From contig JAEUQN010000046.1 in NCBI GenBank assembly GCA_016789725.1, forward strand, positions 1-40,348: a DNA stretch of 40,348 nucleotides, in the 5' to 3' direction. Source of the stretch: Blastocatellia bacterium. Its GTDB lineage: Bacteria; Acidobacteriota; Blastocatellia; RBC074. The notes beneath the pieces are model-generated. The model was not told the DNA's origin, did not search any database, and saw nothing but the letters and a program-made list of their open reading frames with translations. Positions 20,385 through 29,714 of the stretch are shown here, one piece after another (positions within the stretch are counted from its first letter, which is position 1; the number at the start of each line of letters is the position of its first letter). Both the position numbers and the translations under genes were made by a program.

Positions 20385-20768
20385 ATGGCTCGTATTGCAG
20401 GCGTAGATTTGCCACCCCAAAAGCGCGCGGAAATTGGATTGACTTACATTTATGGTGTTGGGCGCTCGCGCGCAAATAAGATTTTAGCAGAGGCGGATGT
20501 AAGCGTTCACAAAAGGATCCGCGATCTCAGCGAAGAAGAACTGAACAAAATTCGTGGAGTGATTGACCAGCAAGGAATGGTCGAGGGCGATCTGCGGAAA
20601 CAGATTCAAATGGACATCAAGCGTTTGATGGACATTGGTTGCTATCGCGGGTTGCGGCATCGCAAAGGGCTACCTGTCCGTGGACAACGCACACACACAA
20701 ATGCGCGTACTCGTAAAGGGCCTCGCCGCATGACTGTTGCGAAGAAGAAAGCGCCGGGCAAGAAGTAG
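20385..20768 (+). CDS. rpsM: 30S ribosomal protein S13
   Basis: S13 makes inter-subunit bridges at the 30S head. The sequence starts [20 protein letters not shown] and has [14 protein letters not shown] (helix-two-turn-helix), [20 protein letters not shown] (about 88-107) and a Lys-rich tail. Length 127 is normal. CGGAG is ten bases upstream of the ATG. Confidence 0.97.
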   Translation: MARIAGVDLPPQKRAEIGLTYIYGVGRSRANKILAEADVSVHKRIRDLSEEELNKIRGVIDQQGMVEGDLRKQIQMDIKRLMDIGCYRGLRHRKGLPVRGQRTHTNARTRKGPRRMTVAKKKAPGKK

Positions 20769-20848
20769 CAAACAGGTGACAAGTGCAGGTTTCGAATTCC
20801 CGTTTCAGGGGTAACCTGACATCTGACACCTACCATCAGACACCTGAA
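20769..20848. repeat. Heptad-period inverted repeat between rpsM and rpsK
   Basis: On the complement, the right arm reads CAGGTGT-CTGATGG-TAGGTGT and then CAGATGT-CAGGTTA, a 7-nt beat. The left arm has CAGGTGA and CAGGTTTC. The repeat ends about four bases before the rpsK ATG; no Shine-Dalgarno is visible. Confidence 0.65.
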
Positions 20849-20852
20849 ATTT

Positions 20853-21254
20853 ATGGCAAAGCAGCAAACCAGCAAAAAAAAGGTTTTCAAGAAAAAAGAA
20901 AAGAAGAACATTCCTAACGGAATAGTTCATATTCAAGCCACGTTCAATAACACGTTGATTAGCATCACCGATTTGCAGGGGAATTTGGTGGCGCAAGGCT
21001 CTTCAGGCGCACAGGGATTTCGTGGTTCGCGCAAAGGTACTCCATTCGCAGCACAGCAAGCAGCCTTGAAAGCTGCAAATATTGCCCGCGACTCAGGAAT
21101 GCGTTCTTGCGAAGTTCGCGTAAAAGGCCCTGGCTCAGGCCGCGAATCTGCGATTCGCGCACTCCAAACCGCAGGAATCGAAGTCCGTACTATTACTGAT
21201 GTGACACCGATCCCGCACAACGGTTGCCGTCCCCCTAAGCGGCGTAGGGTGTAA
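20853..21254 (+). CDS. rpsK: 30S ribosomal protein S11
   Basis: S11 lies on the platform near the E site. After a Lys-rich N-terminus, [18 protein letters not shown] (about 29-46) and [17 protein letters not shown] match the family, and the end is [18 protein letters not shown]. Length 133 is normal. rpsD follows after 37 bp. Confidence 0.97.
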   Translation: MAKQQTSKKKVFKKKEKKNIPNGIVHIQATFNNTLISITDLQGNLVAQGSSGAQGFRGSRKGTPFAAQQAALKAANIARDSGMRSCEVRVKGPGSGRESAIRALQTAGIEVRTITDVTPIPHNGCRPPKRRRV

Positions 21255-21291
21255 GTGAAATTGAACTGCACAGATTTAATGGAGGATCAAA

Positions 21292-21930
21292 TTGGCAAGA
21301 GATCGAGGTAAACAATGCCGGTTGTGTCGGCGCGAAGGAATGAAGCTCTACCTGAAAGGGGAGAAGTGCTACAAACCTTCCTGTCCGATTGAGAAGAGGG
21401 GTACCCAGCCGCCAGGCCAGCACGGACAAACTGCGCGACGCGCGAAGCTCGTAGGCTATGGTGAACAATTGCGTGAAAAGCAACGTGTCAAGCGTATTTA
21501 CAACTTACTCGAAGGCCAATTCCGCAATTACTTTGAAAAGGCTGCACAGCAAAAAGGCGTAACCGGAGAAAATCTGCTTACGTTGCTTGAGCGCCGCTTG
21601 GATAATGTTGTCTATCGGCTTGGCTTTGCGATGTCACGGCGGCAAGCTCGTCAGTTCGTCCGCCATGGGCACGTTAGCGTGAATGGCCGCAAAGTGAATA
21701 TTCCTTCCTTCCAGGTGAAAATTGGAGACGAGGTAGCAGTACGAGACAAAAGCCTCCAAAACGTCCACATTCAGGGGTCGTTCCAGACCTCTGGCGGACG
21801 CGGACGGCCTGGTTGGCTGGAAATTGCCAATCAGGATAAGCTGGTTGGCAAAGTAACGGCCTTACCTCGCCGCGAAGAGATTGATCAGAATATCAACGAA
21901 CAGCTCATCGTCGAGTTGTATAGCAAGTAA
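21292..21930 (+). CDS. rpsD: 30S ribosomal protein S4, zinc-binding form, TTG start
   Basis: S4 is a primary 16S-binding protein and in E. coli the translational repressor of the alpha operon. Cys9, Cys12, Cys26 and Cys31 form the N-terminal zinc site. The S4 RNA-binding domain is seen in [21 protein letters not shown] (about 101-121) and [10 protein letters not shown]. The start codon is TTG at 21292 with a strong GGAGG six bases upstream; no in-frame ATG lies near the family N-terminus (ARDRGKQC). The weak start codon may lower S4 output. Confidence 0.96.
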   Translation: MARDRGKQCRLCRREGMKLYLKGEKCYKPSCPIEKRGTQPPGQHGQTARRAKLVGYGEQLREKQRVKRIYNLLEGQFRNYFEKAAQQKGVTGENLLTLLERRLDNVVYRLGFAMSRRQARQFVRHGHVSVNGRKVNIPSFQVKIGDEVAVRDKSLQNVHIQGSFQTSGGRGRPGWLEIANQDKLVGKVTALPRREEIDQNINEQLIVELYSK

Positions 21931-21935
21931 TTGCA

Positions 21936-22010
21936 GCAGTTAGCAGCAAGCTGTTAGTTGAACATCAGCGAAGCTCAATGCTAATAGCGCGCTGCTAATC
22001 GCTCAGCTTA
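21936..22010. repeat. Heptad-period inverted repeat between rpsD and rpoA
   Basis: On the complement the right arm reads AGCTGAG, CGATTAG, CAGCGCG, CTATTAG, CATTGAG. The left arm has GCAGCAG, TTAGCAG, CAAGCTG, TTAGTTG. Both arms keep a 7-nt beat and partly pair. Confidence 0.65.
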
Positions 22011-22030
22011 CGAGGATTGGTAAACATACC

Positions 22031-23023
22031 ATGTGGACTGGATTTCAAAAACCCAAGCGTTTGTCGTGTGATCTCGATACTTTGACAGATCGCTATGGTC
22101 GTTTTTACGCCCAGCCGTTTGAGCGGGGCTTTGGGACAACCATTGGGAACAGCCTGCGCCGCGCGCTGCTCTCTTCGATTGAAGGAGCTGCCATCACAGC
22201 GGTTCGGATCGAAGGCGTTCTGCACGAATTTTCTTCAATTCCAGGAGTTGTTGAGGATGCGACCGACATCATTCTCAACCTCAAGCAGATTCCCTTCAAA
22301 CTTCATACCAGCGAACCGAAAACACTGCGGCTTTCGCGTTCGGAGCCGGGCCTTCTGAAATCGGGAGATATTGATCCTGACCCCGATGTCGAAGTATTGG
22401 ACCCGAATATCCATCTTGCGACTGTGAGTGAAGGTGGCAAGCTGAATATAGAGTTGCGCCTCAAAAAAGGTCGTGGTTATGTTTCGGCAGAGCGAAACTT
22501 CGACGATGATTTGCAAGTAGACTATATTCCCGTTGATTCAGTTCATTCTCCCGTCAAGAAAATGAACTTTCACGTTGAAGCTGCGCGTCTTGGGCAAGAT
22601 ACGGATTATGATAAGCTCACGATGGAGGTTTGGACCAATGGGAGTGTTAGCCCGGAACATGCCATCGGCTTAGCCGCAAAGTTGATTAAAGATCACATGG
22701 CAATCTTCATCAATTTTGAAGAAGAAGCTGAAGAGCCGGTGGAAATTCCAATTGCACCAACGATTTCGCCCATCAATGAGCATCTGGATAAATCGGTGGA
22801 TGAGTTGGAGTTGTCAGTTCGTTCCTATAATTGCCTCAAAAACGCGAATATTAAAACAATCCGTGACTTGGTTCAGAAGAGTGAAAATGAAATGCTCAAG
22901 ACCAAGAATTTTGGGCGCAAATCACTCAATGAAATTAAAGATATTTTGGTTTCAATGGGTTTGGGTTTGGGAATGAAGCTGGACGATTCGGGGCAAATTG
23001 TCGCCGTCGCTGGAACCGAGTAA
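22031..23023 (+). CDS. rpoA: DNA-directed RNA polymerase subunit alpha
   Basis: Alpha dimerises to nucleate RNA polymerase. The N-terminal domain has [20 protein letters not shown] (21-40) and [20 protein letters not shown]; a flexible linker lies at about 228-252. The C-terminal domain has [20 protein letters not shown] (261-280), in which Arg264, Asn267 and Lys270 match the UP-element-binding residues of E. coli, and [12 protein letters not shown]. Length 330 is normal. This agrees with the A-tract at the rpsL promoter. Confidence 0.97.
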   Translation: MWTGFQKPKRLSCDLDTLTDRYGRFYAQPFERGFGTTIGNSLRRALLSSIEGAAITAVRIEGVLHEFSSIPGVVEDATDIILNLKQIPFKLHTSEPKTLRLSRSEPGLLKSGDIDPDPDVEVLDPNIHLATVSEGGKLNIELRLKKGRGYVSAERNFDDDLQVDYIPVDSVHSPVKKMNFHVEAARLGQDTDYDKLTMEVWTNGSVSPEHAIGLAAKLIKDHMAIFINFEEEAEEPVEIPIAPTISPINEHLDKSVDELELSVRSYNCLKNANIKTIRDLVQKSENEMLKTKNFGRKSLNEIKDILVSMGLGLGMKLDDSGQIVAVAGTE

Positions 23024-23040
23024 TATACTGAACAAAGACT

Positions 23041-23535
23041 ATGAGACATTTAGTAGCACATCGAAAATTAGGTCGCACCTCTTCGCACCGCAAGGCATTG
23101 TTGCGTAATCTTTGCACGTCATTGATTTTGAGCGAGCGCGTTGTGACAACCTTGCCAAAAGCCAAAGAACTGCGCCCTTTCGCCGAAAAGGCAATCACTC
23201 TTGGTCGCCGGATTAGCCAATCGCGCAAAGATGGCAACACGGGTGATGCTTTGAATGCCACGCGCCAAGCCGCCGGATATTTCTTTGCAGGCAATGCCAA
23301 TCGTGATTGGAGTAAGCCGTATGTGCAAAAAGAAGAGCGCACGGCTGGGGTTGCCGCCCTCAAGAAGTTGGCCGGAGATTTGGCTGATCGCTTTGCCAGC
23401 CGTCCAGGTGGGTACACGCGCATCATTAAATTGGGCCGACGTTCCGGTGATGGCGCTGAAATGGCGATTATTGAATTTGTTGGCAACGAAGAGAAAAAGC
23501 TTAAAGTTAACAAAGACGCCAAGTGGATTAGCTAA
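23041..23535 (+). CDS. rplQ: 50S ribosomal protein L17, extended
   Basis: L17 sits at the tunnel exit side. The core reads [20 protein letters not shown] (7-26), [16 protein letters not shown] and [23 protein letters not shown]. At 164 residues it is longer than the usual ~115-130: an insert around 70-105 separates the two core halves, and about 14 residues follow the last strand. It ends the cluster, followed by an intrinsic terminator. Confidence 0.95.
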   Translation: MRHLVAHRKLGRTSSHRKALLRNLCTSLILSERVVTTLPKAKELRPFAEKAITLGRRISQSRKDGNTGDALNATRQAAGYFFAGNANRDWSKPYVQKEERTAGVAALKKLAGDLADRFASRPGGYTRIIKLGRRSGDGAEMAIIEFVGNEEKKLKVNKDAKWIS

Positions 23536-23544
23536 GTCTTTTGC

Positions 23545-23568
23545 AAAAGAGCCAAAGGAGGTTCTTTT
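23545..23568 (+). repeat. Hairpin enclosing an orphan Shine-Dalgarno-like sequence
   Basis: AAAAGAGCC (23545-23553) and GGTTCTTTT (23560-23568) pair with one G-T pair. The loop and right arm contain AAAGGAGGT, a near-perfect anti-Shine-Dalgarno complement, but no ATG, GTG or TTG lies at working distance. Confidence 0.5.
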
Positions 23569-23581
23569 CGAGCGATTCAAA

Positions 23582-23630
23582 CAGCCTCAACCGATCACAT
23601 TACGACGCGGTTGAGGCTTTTTCTTTACTC
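23582..23630 (+). terminator. Intrinsic terminator at the end of the ribosomal cluster
   Basis: AGCCTCAACCG (23582-23592) and CGGTTGAGGCT (23607-23617) form a perfect 11-bp GC-rich stem with a 14-nt loop, followed by TTTTT, C and TTT. It lies 47 bp after the rplQ stop. Confidence 0.88.
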
Positions 23631-23674
23631 AAGCCGATTCTTCTTTGAAGAGTCATAGACCCCCAATTTGAGTT

Positions 23675-24277
23675 ATGCCCCAACGTGTCCCAACTATGAA
23701 AAAGACACCTGCATCGAAGAAGCCCGCTACCAAATCACCACAAACAAAAGGTGGCGACAAACAAGCTACGGATTTTACCGAATTGCGTAGTCTCCAGGAA
23801 ATCAAAGACCTGATTGAATTTGCTGCTGCAAAACAGTTTGATGAAATTGAGTTGGAACGAGGCGATTTCCGTTTGCGCTTATCTAAAGGAAGCACAAGAC
23901 CAACGGTTGAGACTCCACTTCAAGTGACACTGCCTGCTATTTCTCAGGTTGTTGCTGCGCCGTCTACGCCGTCCCAGCCTCCGCCGATAATTGAGCCTGT
24001 CGTGCCGGTTACGCCCTCTGCGCCATCTGCCGACGACGGCTTATATATTATTACTTCGCCCATTGTTGGGACGTTCTATCGCTCGTCATCGCCCACGGCG
24101 GACCCTTTCATCAAAATTGGTGATTCCATTGAGTCAGGTCAAACGTTGTGCATTGTTGAAGCGATGAAATTGATGAATGAAATTCAATCCGATGTCAGCG
24201 GTACCGTCGCCAAAATCCTGGTCGAAAATGCGCAGCCCGTCGAATACGGTCAGCCTCTGTTTGGAATCAAGTTATAG
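23675..24277 (+). CDS. accB: Biotin carboxyl carrier protein of acetyl-CoA carboxylase
   Basis: AccB carries the biotin that shuttles CO2 in malonyl-CoA synthesis. The biotinyl domain is at the C-terminus with [10 protein letters not shown] (161-170), Lys165 being the biotinylated residue. A Pro/Ala-rich linker (about 88-118) and a basic N-terminus precede it. Length is 200 residues from the ATG at 23675; an ATG at 23696 would give 193. Neither start has a Shine-Dalgarno. accC follows after an 80-bp gap. Confidence 0.95.
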   Translation: MPQRVPTMKKTPASKKPATKSPQTKGGDKQATDFTELRSLQEIKDLIEFAAAKQFDEIELERGDFRLRLSKGSTRPTVETPLQVTLPAISQVVAAPSTPSQPPPIIEPVVPVTPSAPSADDGLYIITSPIVGTFYRSSSPTADPFIKIGDSIESGQTLCIVEAMKLMNEIQSDVSGTVAKILVENAQPVEYGQPLFGIKL

Positions 24278-24357
24278 GATATAGGGGATTGGATTTAGGA
24301 TTTAGTCTCGGAGTCAAACTCCTAAATCCTGAATCCCTCCCCCTAAATCCCAACCCT
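24278..24357. repeat. Heptad-period inverted repeat between accB and accC
   Basis: GGATTTA units on the left face CCTAAAT and CCCTAAA units on the right. The right arm runs directly into the accC ATG, so no Shine-Dalgarno fits. Same family as the ribosomal gaps. Confidence 0.75.
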
Positions 24358-25695
24358 ATGTTCAAGAAAATACTCATTGCCAACCGAGGCGAAATCGCCT
24401 GCCGCATCATTTGGACGTGCAAGGAACTCGGCATCAAAACCGTGGCCGTGCATTCTGAAGCCGATAAAGACGCACTCCACGTGCGCTATGCTGATGAAGC
24501 GATTTGTATTGGGCCTCCTGCTTCTGCCAACAGCTATCTGCATATCCCCGCGATTATTGCGGCTGCTGAAATCACTGATGTAGATGCGATTCATCCGGGC
24601 TATGGCTTTTTGTCTGAGAATGCGCACTTCGCCGAGGTCTGCGCTGATTGCAACATCAAATTCATTGGCCCAAGCCCCGCAGTGATTCGCCGTATGGGTG
24701 ACAAGGCTGAAGCCAAGCGCACGATGCGCGAAGCTGGTGTGCCAGTGACACCAGGTAGCGAAGGGTTGTTGGAAGATGAAGACATCGCCGTTGTCGAAGC
24801 TGCCCGTATTGGTTACCCTGTCTTAATCAAGGCAACGGCTGGTGGAGGTGGGCGAGGGATGCGCATCGCACGCAATGAGGATGAATTGCGGAATGCCTAT
24901 AACACCGCGCGCGCCGAAGCTGAAACTGCGTTCAAGAATAGCGGCGTCTATCTGGAAAAATACATCGAACGCCCACGCCATATTGAGATTCAGGTCTTGG
25001 CCGATGAACACGGCAACGTCATCCATCTCGGTGAGCGCGAATGCTCAATCCAGCGCCGCCACCAAAAGTTGATCGAAGAATCCCCTTCGCCTGCTGTCAG
25101 CAAGGAACTGCGTGAAGAAATGGGGCGAATTGCCGTCAAAGCCTGTCAAGAAGTCGGATATTCCAGCGCGGGTACGATTGAATTCCTGCTCGACGAAGGC
25201 GACAAGTTTTATTTCATGGAAATGAACACGCGGATTCAGGTCGAGCATCCTGTGACGGAACTCGTGACGATTTCCGATCTGATCGCCGCCCAAATTCGCG
25301 TTGCTGCCGGAGAACCTGTTGGTCGAACTCAGGATGAAATCCTATTCTTTGGCCACGCTATTGAATGCCGCATTAACGCCGAAGACCCTGACAAGTTTAC
25401 TCCCAGTCCCGGTCGCATCACGACGTTCAATTTGCCCACCGGCCCCGGCGTCCGTGTAGACACCGCCGCGTACGCGGGCTACTTCGTCCCGCCCTACTAC
25501 GATTCGATGATTGCGAAGTTGATCGTGCATCATCGCACCCGTGAACGTGCGATTATGCGAATGCGCCGCGCGCTCGAAGCCACCGTCATCGAAGGCATCA
25601 AGACCACAATTCCGCTGCACTTGAAGATTATGGACGATCCCGATTTTCAGTCGGGCAACTTCTCAACACGATTTATGGATCGGTACATGAAGTAA
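24358..25695 (+). CDS. accC: Biotin carboxylase subunit of acetyl-CoA carboxylase
   Basis: AccC carboxylates biotin on AccB with ATP and bicarbonate. The 445-residue protein starts [17 protein letters not shown] (2-18). ATP-grasp features are [12 protein letters not shown] (158-169) and [13 protein letters not shown] (289-301), where Arg292, Gln294, Val295 and Glu296 match E. coli numbering. The frame is open from 24289 through repeat DNA, but the ATG at 24358 matches the family. accA/accD are not in this window. Confidence 0.97.
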   Translation: MFKKILIANRGEIACRIIWTCKELGIKTVAVHSEADKDALHVRYADEAICIGPPASANSYLHIPAIIAAAEITDVDAIHPGYGFLSENAHFAEVCADCNIKFIGPSPAVIRRMGDKAEAKRTMREAGVPVTPGSEGLLEDEDIAVVEAARIGYPVLIKATAGGGGRGMRIARNEDELRNAYNTARAEAETAFKNSGVYLEKYIERPRHIEIQVLADEHGNVIHLGERECSIQRRHQKLIEESPSPAVSKELREEMGRIAVKACQEVGYSSAGTIEFLLDEGDKFYFMEMNTRIQVEHPVTELVTISDLIAAQIRVAAGEPVGRTQDEILFFGHAIECRINAEDPDKFTPSPGRITTFNLPTGPGVRVDTAAYAGYFVPPYYDSMIAKLIVHHRTRERAIMRMRRALEATVIEGIKTTIPLHLKIMDDPDFQSGNFSTRFMDRYMK

Positions 25696-25708
25696 GCTCC
25701 GGCCTCAC

Positions 25709-25763
25709 GTCGTAGCGAATTTATTCGATTGATGCGATGAAGAGCGAATGAACTCGCTACGAC
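25709..25763. repeat. Inverted repeat between convergent accC and TPR-CHAT genes
   Basis: GTCGTAGCGAATTTATTCG (25709-25727) pairs with 25745-25763 at 17 of 19 positions across 17 nt. It fills the short gap between two convergent stop codons, so it may work as a bidirectional terminator, although no T-run is evident. Confidence 0.7.
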
Positions 25764-25769
25764 ATCGTC

Positions 25770-28700
25770 TCACTTCCAATTCCCAATTAAAATAAACGGG
25801 GCCCAGTAATAGGGATGCGCATACGGCGCTTTCGGATCAACTTTGTACGGCGGCAGATTCGTCGCCTTGCCCGTTTCATGCGTGATGTCGCGCGCGGCTA
25901 CTACTTCGCCCGTGATTTGCAATTCGCCGCGCAGCAATTTGATTTGCGCTTGTCGTATCGCTTCGGCTTTCGTGCTGTTCGCTTTTGTTTCGCGCAGCCG
26001 ATAAAACTCCTGCATTAAGTTCTTCGTCGAGCGATCTGCGACGGGCCATAAGCTCGCCACGACCGCTTTCGCGCCTTGTCGTTGTGCGAGCACACCAAAG
26101 CCTTCGACTTCCTTGCCGTTTGCATCGCTGCCTGATGTCGCCGTGTTGCAGGCGGAAAGCGTCAACAACTCCACGCCACCAAACACATTTGGATACGCTT
26201 TGATCTGCGCGAGACTCAGGAACTTTCCATCGCCGAGCAACAACGCCGAATCCGTTTCATTGCCCGGTTTGAATTGAAAGTGCGACGCCACGTGAACCAC
26301 GGGCGGCCGCTGGCGCAAGCCCGTCAACATTGCGTCCTGCGTGAATTGCTCATCCAGCTTGATCGTGCCGGGCAAGACGCCTTTCGTGGAATTTCCGTCA
26401 TTGATGATGCCGCGCATTTCGTCCGCGACGCCCGGTAACGCCGGGGTGTTTGCGCCAAAGCTGCGCGTCACCCCTAACCCAAGCGCCTTCCAATTGCGGC
26501 TCACCGTATCTTTCAAGCGCGCATTGCTCGCCGGAGTGAACACGACATTGCGCCAGCGTTCCACCAAATACTTTTCGCCATCGTGCAGCGCCGCTATTGG
26601 CACATAGCGCAGCACGCCATCGAGCGACCACATCAACGTTTCCGCCCTCGCCGCTTTCAAGTCTTTCGCCAGCGGCGCGACCAGGACTTTGTACAGTTCC
26701 TGTGCGAGCGGCAACGGATCAAGCTTCGGGTTTTGCAGCACGTTGCGGAAGGCGAGAATCTTGCGATTCAACTCCGCTGCCTTGATCGGATACTCAAAGC
26801 CTTTTTGCACATCCGCCGTTGTCAGAATCACGCGGAATTTGTTGTCGCCAACCAGCGTGTACAGCGCGACCGTACCTTTGCCAAGCTCACGCAAATCTTC
26901 CATCAATCCTTGTGCTTCGCGCAGTTGCTGCGTGCGTGTTTTAGCCTCGACATTCCGGCCCATTTCATTCGCCAACCCCTCCAGGAATTTCTGAAACATC
27001 TGATTGGCAACCGTGAGATCAGCCTCCAAATTGGCGAGGCGCTGTTCTTCTGTTGCCGTGCGAGCCGGTTTGGCAATCAGTTCGCCGCGTTCTGTGCCGA
27101 GTGCCGTAATCTGATCCGCGATTTCCCGATAGCGTTTTTCAATGACGGCTTCTTCGGGCGTGAGCGCCGCCTTTTCGCCTTTCGGGGAGTTGTCTTGATC
27201 GCGGCGCACGTACTCAAAATACTCTTCTTCCTTGAGCATGCGAATGACTTGTTCCGCTTCGGGCAACCGACCTTGTGAAATCAGTAGATCCGCGAGGTCA
27301 CGATAGGTTTGTTCTTTGGCTTTCAGAAAGCTGCGCTGTGTGTCTTGATCCAGCGAACGAATCCCGCTCCGCATCTCTTGATACGTGTTGACGGCTTGCT
27401 TGCCAAAGAAGGTGGCGAGTTGCGGTTGATTGCGCGTCTGCCAATCTTGACGCAAGCCGTTGAGCGCCATCGCTTCAGAATCGCGCGCCTTGATTTCGCG
27501 GGCGATGCGTAAAGCCAGCAGATCGTTGCTAATTGCTTTTTCGGACTGCCCAAGTAACCGCAAAGCCTCCGCAAAATCTGTAAGGAGCCAGCATTCATCA
27601 AAATGACTTCTTAGTTGACGAATAATGTCCAGCGATTGGTCATAGTATTGGACGGCTTTTTCTGGTTGTCCTTGTTTATTAAAGGCTAGACCTAATCCCC
27701 AGAGAGAATCTGATTCTCCTCGCTTAGACTTTATTTCACGGCATAGCGTAAGTGCTTGCTCGTAGTACTCCTGCGCTTTGCTATACAGCCCTAAATTGTG
27801 ATGCGCGTCACCGAGATTTAATAATGTGTGTTCTTCCATTCTTCGATTCTTGGCTTTGCGTGCAAACGACAATGCTTGTTCTGAGTAGGCAATGGATTTC
27901 TCATAATTTATGCGAGCGTAAGTCATCCCCAAATTACTAAGTTCGGCTGCGATCTCAAACTCGCTATTGGTTTCGCGCCAAATCGCCATGGCTTTTTCCT
28001 GATATTCTATCGCAATCCCGTATCGTCCTTGCCGGACATAGGGCGTGGCTATCTGACGGTATACCATTCCTTCACCTTTACGGTCTTTTAATTCCTGGTA
28101 AATGGGGATCGCCTTTTCGTAATAACCAATCGCTTTCTCATAGCGGCTCCACGAACTGTTGTCTCTCCCGATTCTAATCAGTGCCATAGCTTCGCCTCTA
28201 CGGTCTTTTGCGGCGCGGACGGTGGCCAGATGTTCATCGTAATAGCGTTCGGCGTTCTCATAGCGACCCAAGTGACCATTTGTCTCGCCCAAAGAGCTAA
28301 GGAGTGAGGTAATAAATGGCTGGTCTTTTAATTCACGAAAGATCGTCAGTGCTTCTTCAAAATAGGGCAACGCCGTTTCGTAGCGGAGAGCAGTATTATT
28401 TTGTAATCCAATAGCGCGAAGTACAATTGCCTCATTGCGGCGATCTTTTAATTCTCGAAAGATGGCAATCGCTTCTTCGTAATACCGTCGAGCCTCTTCA
28501 TCGCGCTTTGCCAAATTACTATCCTGTCCAAGAAAACGAAGTGTATTGGCTTCATCCGTGCGGTTTTTGCTCTCACGATCAATGACCAAAATTTGCTCCC
28601 ACATGGCAATTGCTTTTTCGGGAAGGGACTGTACCCGGTATGTATTTGTCAGGCTGGTAAGAATGAATCGCTCTGCCCCGCGATGTTTGATTTCACGGCT

Positions 28701-29492
28701 GAGCGCGAGTGCTTGTTGGTGATAGTCTTCATCCAGCTTTAGCAGTTGTAGCCCTCTATCACTATTTCCCAGAGCCGACGCATTGCGTTCCGCGCGTGCA
28801 TACGTTCCGAAGTTCGAGAGCGTGTAAATCCTGCCGAGGTGATCCCGGATTTCCTCTTTGAGCGCCAACGCCTGCTTGAAACTTTCCCGTGCCAGTTCAT
28901 ATTTTCTCTCGCCAGCATACGTCATAGCCAAGGCTTCGTGGGTGTAGGCTTCTTGTTGCTTGTCGCTTAGTGCTTGCCAAAGCCGTATGCCCTCTTTGTG
29001 CTTCTCTACCTTTTGTTCCAGTGATAACGCCCTTGGGCCAATCCGAGCGATTTCGGTCAGTAAATGCTCAGCGGTAATGCGTTGTTTGTCCTGTGCAGTG
29101 GCAGCGTCTTTGACGGCGAGTTGTGCTTGATATGATGCCACTGTCCTGTTCGTGGAAAGTGAACGAATAACGAGTTTGTACGTGCCACCAACCACCACTT
29201 CCCACGACAGCGATTCTTTCCCGAAAAAACGAGTGGCATTGACGCTGTGTACAGGTTTGTTGTCGGGGGCGATTAGGTCTACGGACACATCCACTTCGTT
29301 TTCCTCGACTATAACGCGAACGAATTGCCCCGCAGTGAGCGTTAGTTGGTACGTGTCTACTTGTTGCTGCTTGGCGGTGCGTGTGATCGCCTTGCCGGGT
29401 TCCAGCGGTGTGATGTCTTGTGCGTGCGCGGAAGTCGAAAGCAATGCGGCAAGCAAGAACGTAAACGCATAGAAATGACGGATGGCCTTCAT
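25770..29492 (-). CDS. Secreted TPR-CHAT domain protein (putative caspase-like protease)
   Basis: This 1240-residue protein has a signal peptide (1-25, ending AHAQ). Residues about 26-140 look like a beta-sandwich of the pre-peptidase C-terminal type. About a dozen TPRs of the 40-residue type follow (about 150-780), with repeats such as YYEEAIAIFRELKDRRNEA. A helical connector leads to a C-terminal CHAT domain (about 960-1240). The CHAT catalytic pair is intact: His1071 in HVASH and Cys1115 in LSACNTA. CHAT proteases are caspase relatives; the substrate here is unknown. The frame is open to 29711, but the ATG at 29490-29492 has AGAGGA upstream and gives the signal peptide. It follows the TonB receptor gene on the same strand. 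Confidence 0.9.
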   Translation of the reverse strand: MKAIRHFYAFTFLLAALLSTSAHAQDITPLEPGKAITRTAKQQQVDTYQLTLTAGQFVRVIVEENEVDVSVDLIAPDNKPVHSVNATRFFGKESLSWEVVVGGTYKLVIRSLSTNRTVASYQAQLAVKDAATAQDKQRITAEHLLTEIARIGPRALSLEQKVEKHKEGIRLWQALSDKQQEAYTHEALAMTYAGERKYELARESFKQALALKEEIRDHLGRIYTLSNFGTYARAERNASALGNSDRGLQLLKLDEDYHQQALALSREIKHRGAERFILTSLTNTYRVQSLPEKAIAMWEQILVIDRESKNRTDEANTLRFLGQDSNLAKRDEEARRYYEEAIAIFRELKDRRNEAIVLRAIGLQNNTALRYETALPYFEEALTIFRELKDQPFITSLLSSLGETNGHLGRYENAERYYDEHLATVRAAKDRRGEAMALIRIGRDNSSWSRYEKAIGYYEKAIPIYQELKDRKGEGMVYRQIATPYVRQGRYGIAIEYQEKAMAIWRETNSEFEIAAELSNLGMTYARINYEKSIAYSEQALSFARKAKNRRMEEHTLLNLGDAHHNLGLYSKAQEYYEQALTLCREIKSKRGESDSLWGLGLAFNKQGQPEKAVQYYDQSLDIIRQLRSHFDECWLLTDFAEALRLLGQSEKAISNDLLALRIAREIKARDSEAMALNGLRQDWQTRNQPQLATFFGKQAVNTYQEMRSGIRSLDQDTQRSFLKAKEQTYRDLADLLISQGRLPEAEQVIRMLKEEEYFEYVRRDQDNSPKGEKAALTPEEAVIEKRYREIADQITALGTERGELIAKPARTATEEQRLANLEADLTVANQMFQKFLEGLANEMGRNVEAKTRTQQLREAQGLMEDLRELGKGTVALYTLVGDNKFRVILTTADVQKGFEYPIKAAELNRKILAFRNVLQNPKLDPLPLAQELYKVLVAPLAKDLKAARAETLMWSLDGVLRYVPIAALHDGEKYLVERWRNVVFTPASNARLKDTVSRNWKALGLGVTRSFGANTPALPGVADEMRGIINDGNSTKGVLPGTIKLDEQFTQDAMLTGLRQRPPVVHVASHFQFKPGNETDSALLLGDGKFLSLAQIKAYPNVFGGVELLTLSACNTATSGSDANGKEVEGFGVLAQRQGAKAVVASLWPVADRSTKNLMQEFYRLRETKANSTKAEAIRQAQIKLLRGELQITGEVVAARDITHETGKATNLPPYKVDPKAPYAHPYYWAPFILIGNWK

Positions 29493-29569
29493 GATGTGTT
29501 CCTCTTTGGTGTAGGCGATGTTGTCTGGGAATTGCGTCTCGGACGCACAGACTACCTGATTTTGCGCAA

Positions 29570-29600
29570 AGGAAAAAGGCTGCATCGTTTGCGGCCTTTT
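29570..29600 (-). terminator. Possible intrinsic terminator after the TonB receptor gene
   Basis: Read on the minus strand, AAAAGGC, a 13-nt loop and GCCTTTT are followed by further T. It lies 115 bp after the receptor stop. The stem is short (7 bp), so the call is tentative; if active it would separate the TPR-CHAT gene from the receptor. Confidence 0.45.
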
Positions 29601-29615
29601 CAGTTCAGTGTACGG

Positions 29616-29705
29616 CGTGTCAGTAGCCCGACCCTGAGGGAGGGCAGGCTCACTAAGGTGGCAACCTTGACTGGTGCCCTCGCTAACGCGTGGGCTACTG
29701 ACACG
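29616..29705. repeat. 90-bp palindromic element between the receptor and TPR-CHAT genes
   Basis: CGTGTCAGTAGCCC (29616-29629) is perfectly complementary to GGGCTACTGACACG (29692-29705). Inside, GAGGGAGGGC and GCCCTCGC can also pair. It has the look of a dispersed intergenic palindrome (REP/MITE-like); other copies outside the window cannot be checked. Confidence 0.7.
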
Positions 29706-29714
29706 CACCAAGGT

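Noticed and set aside
26583..27278. 231-codon plus-strand ORF opposite the TPR-CHAT gene
   Set aside because: The minus frame here encodes conserved sequence leading into the CHAT domain; the plus frame has Cys/His/Arg-rich shadow composition.
25770..29492. TPR-CHAT protein as a type III-E CRISPR (craspase) component
   Set aside because: It has a signal peptide, and there is no Cas7-11-like gene or array nearby.
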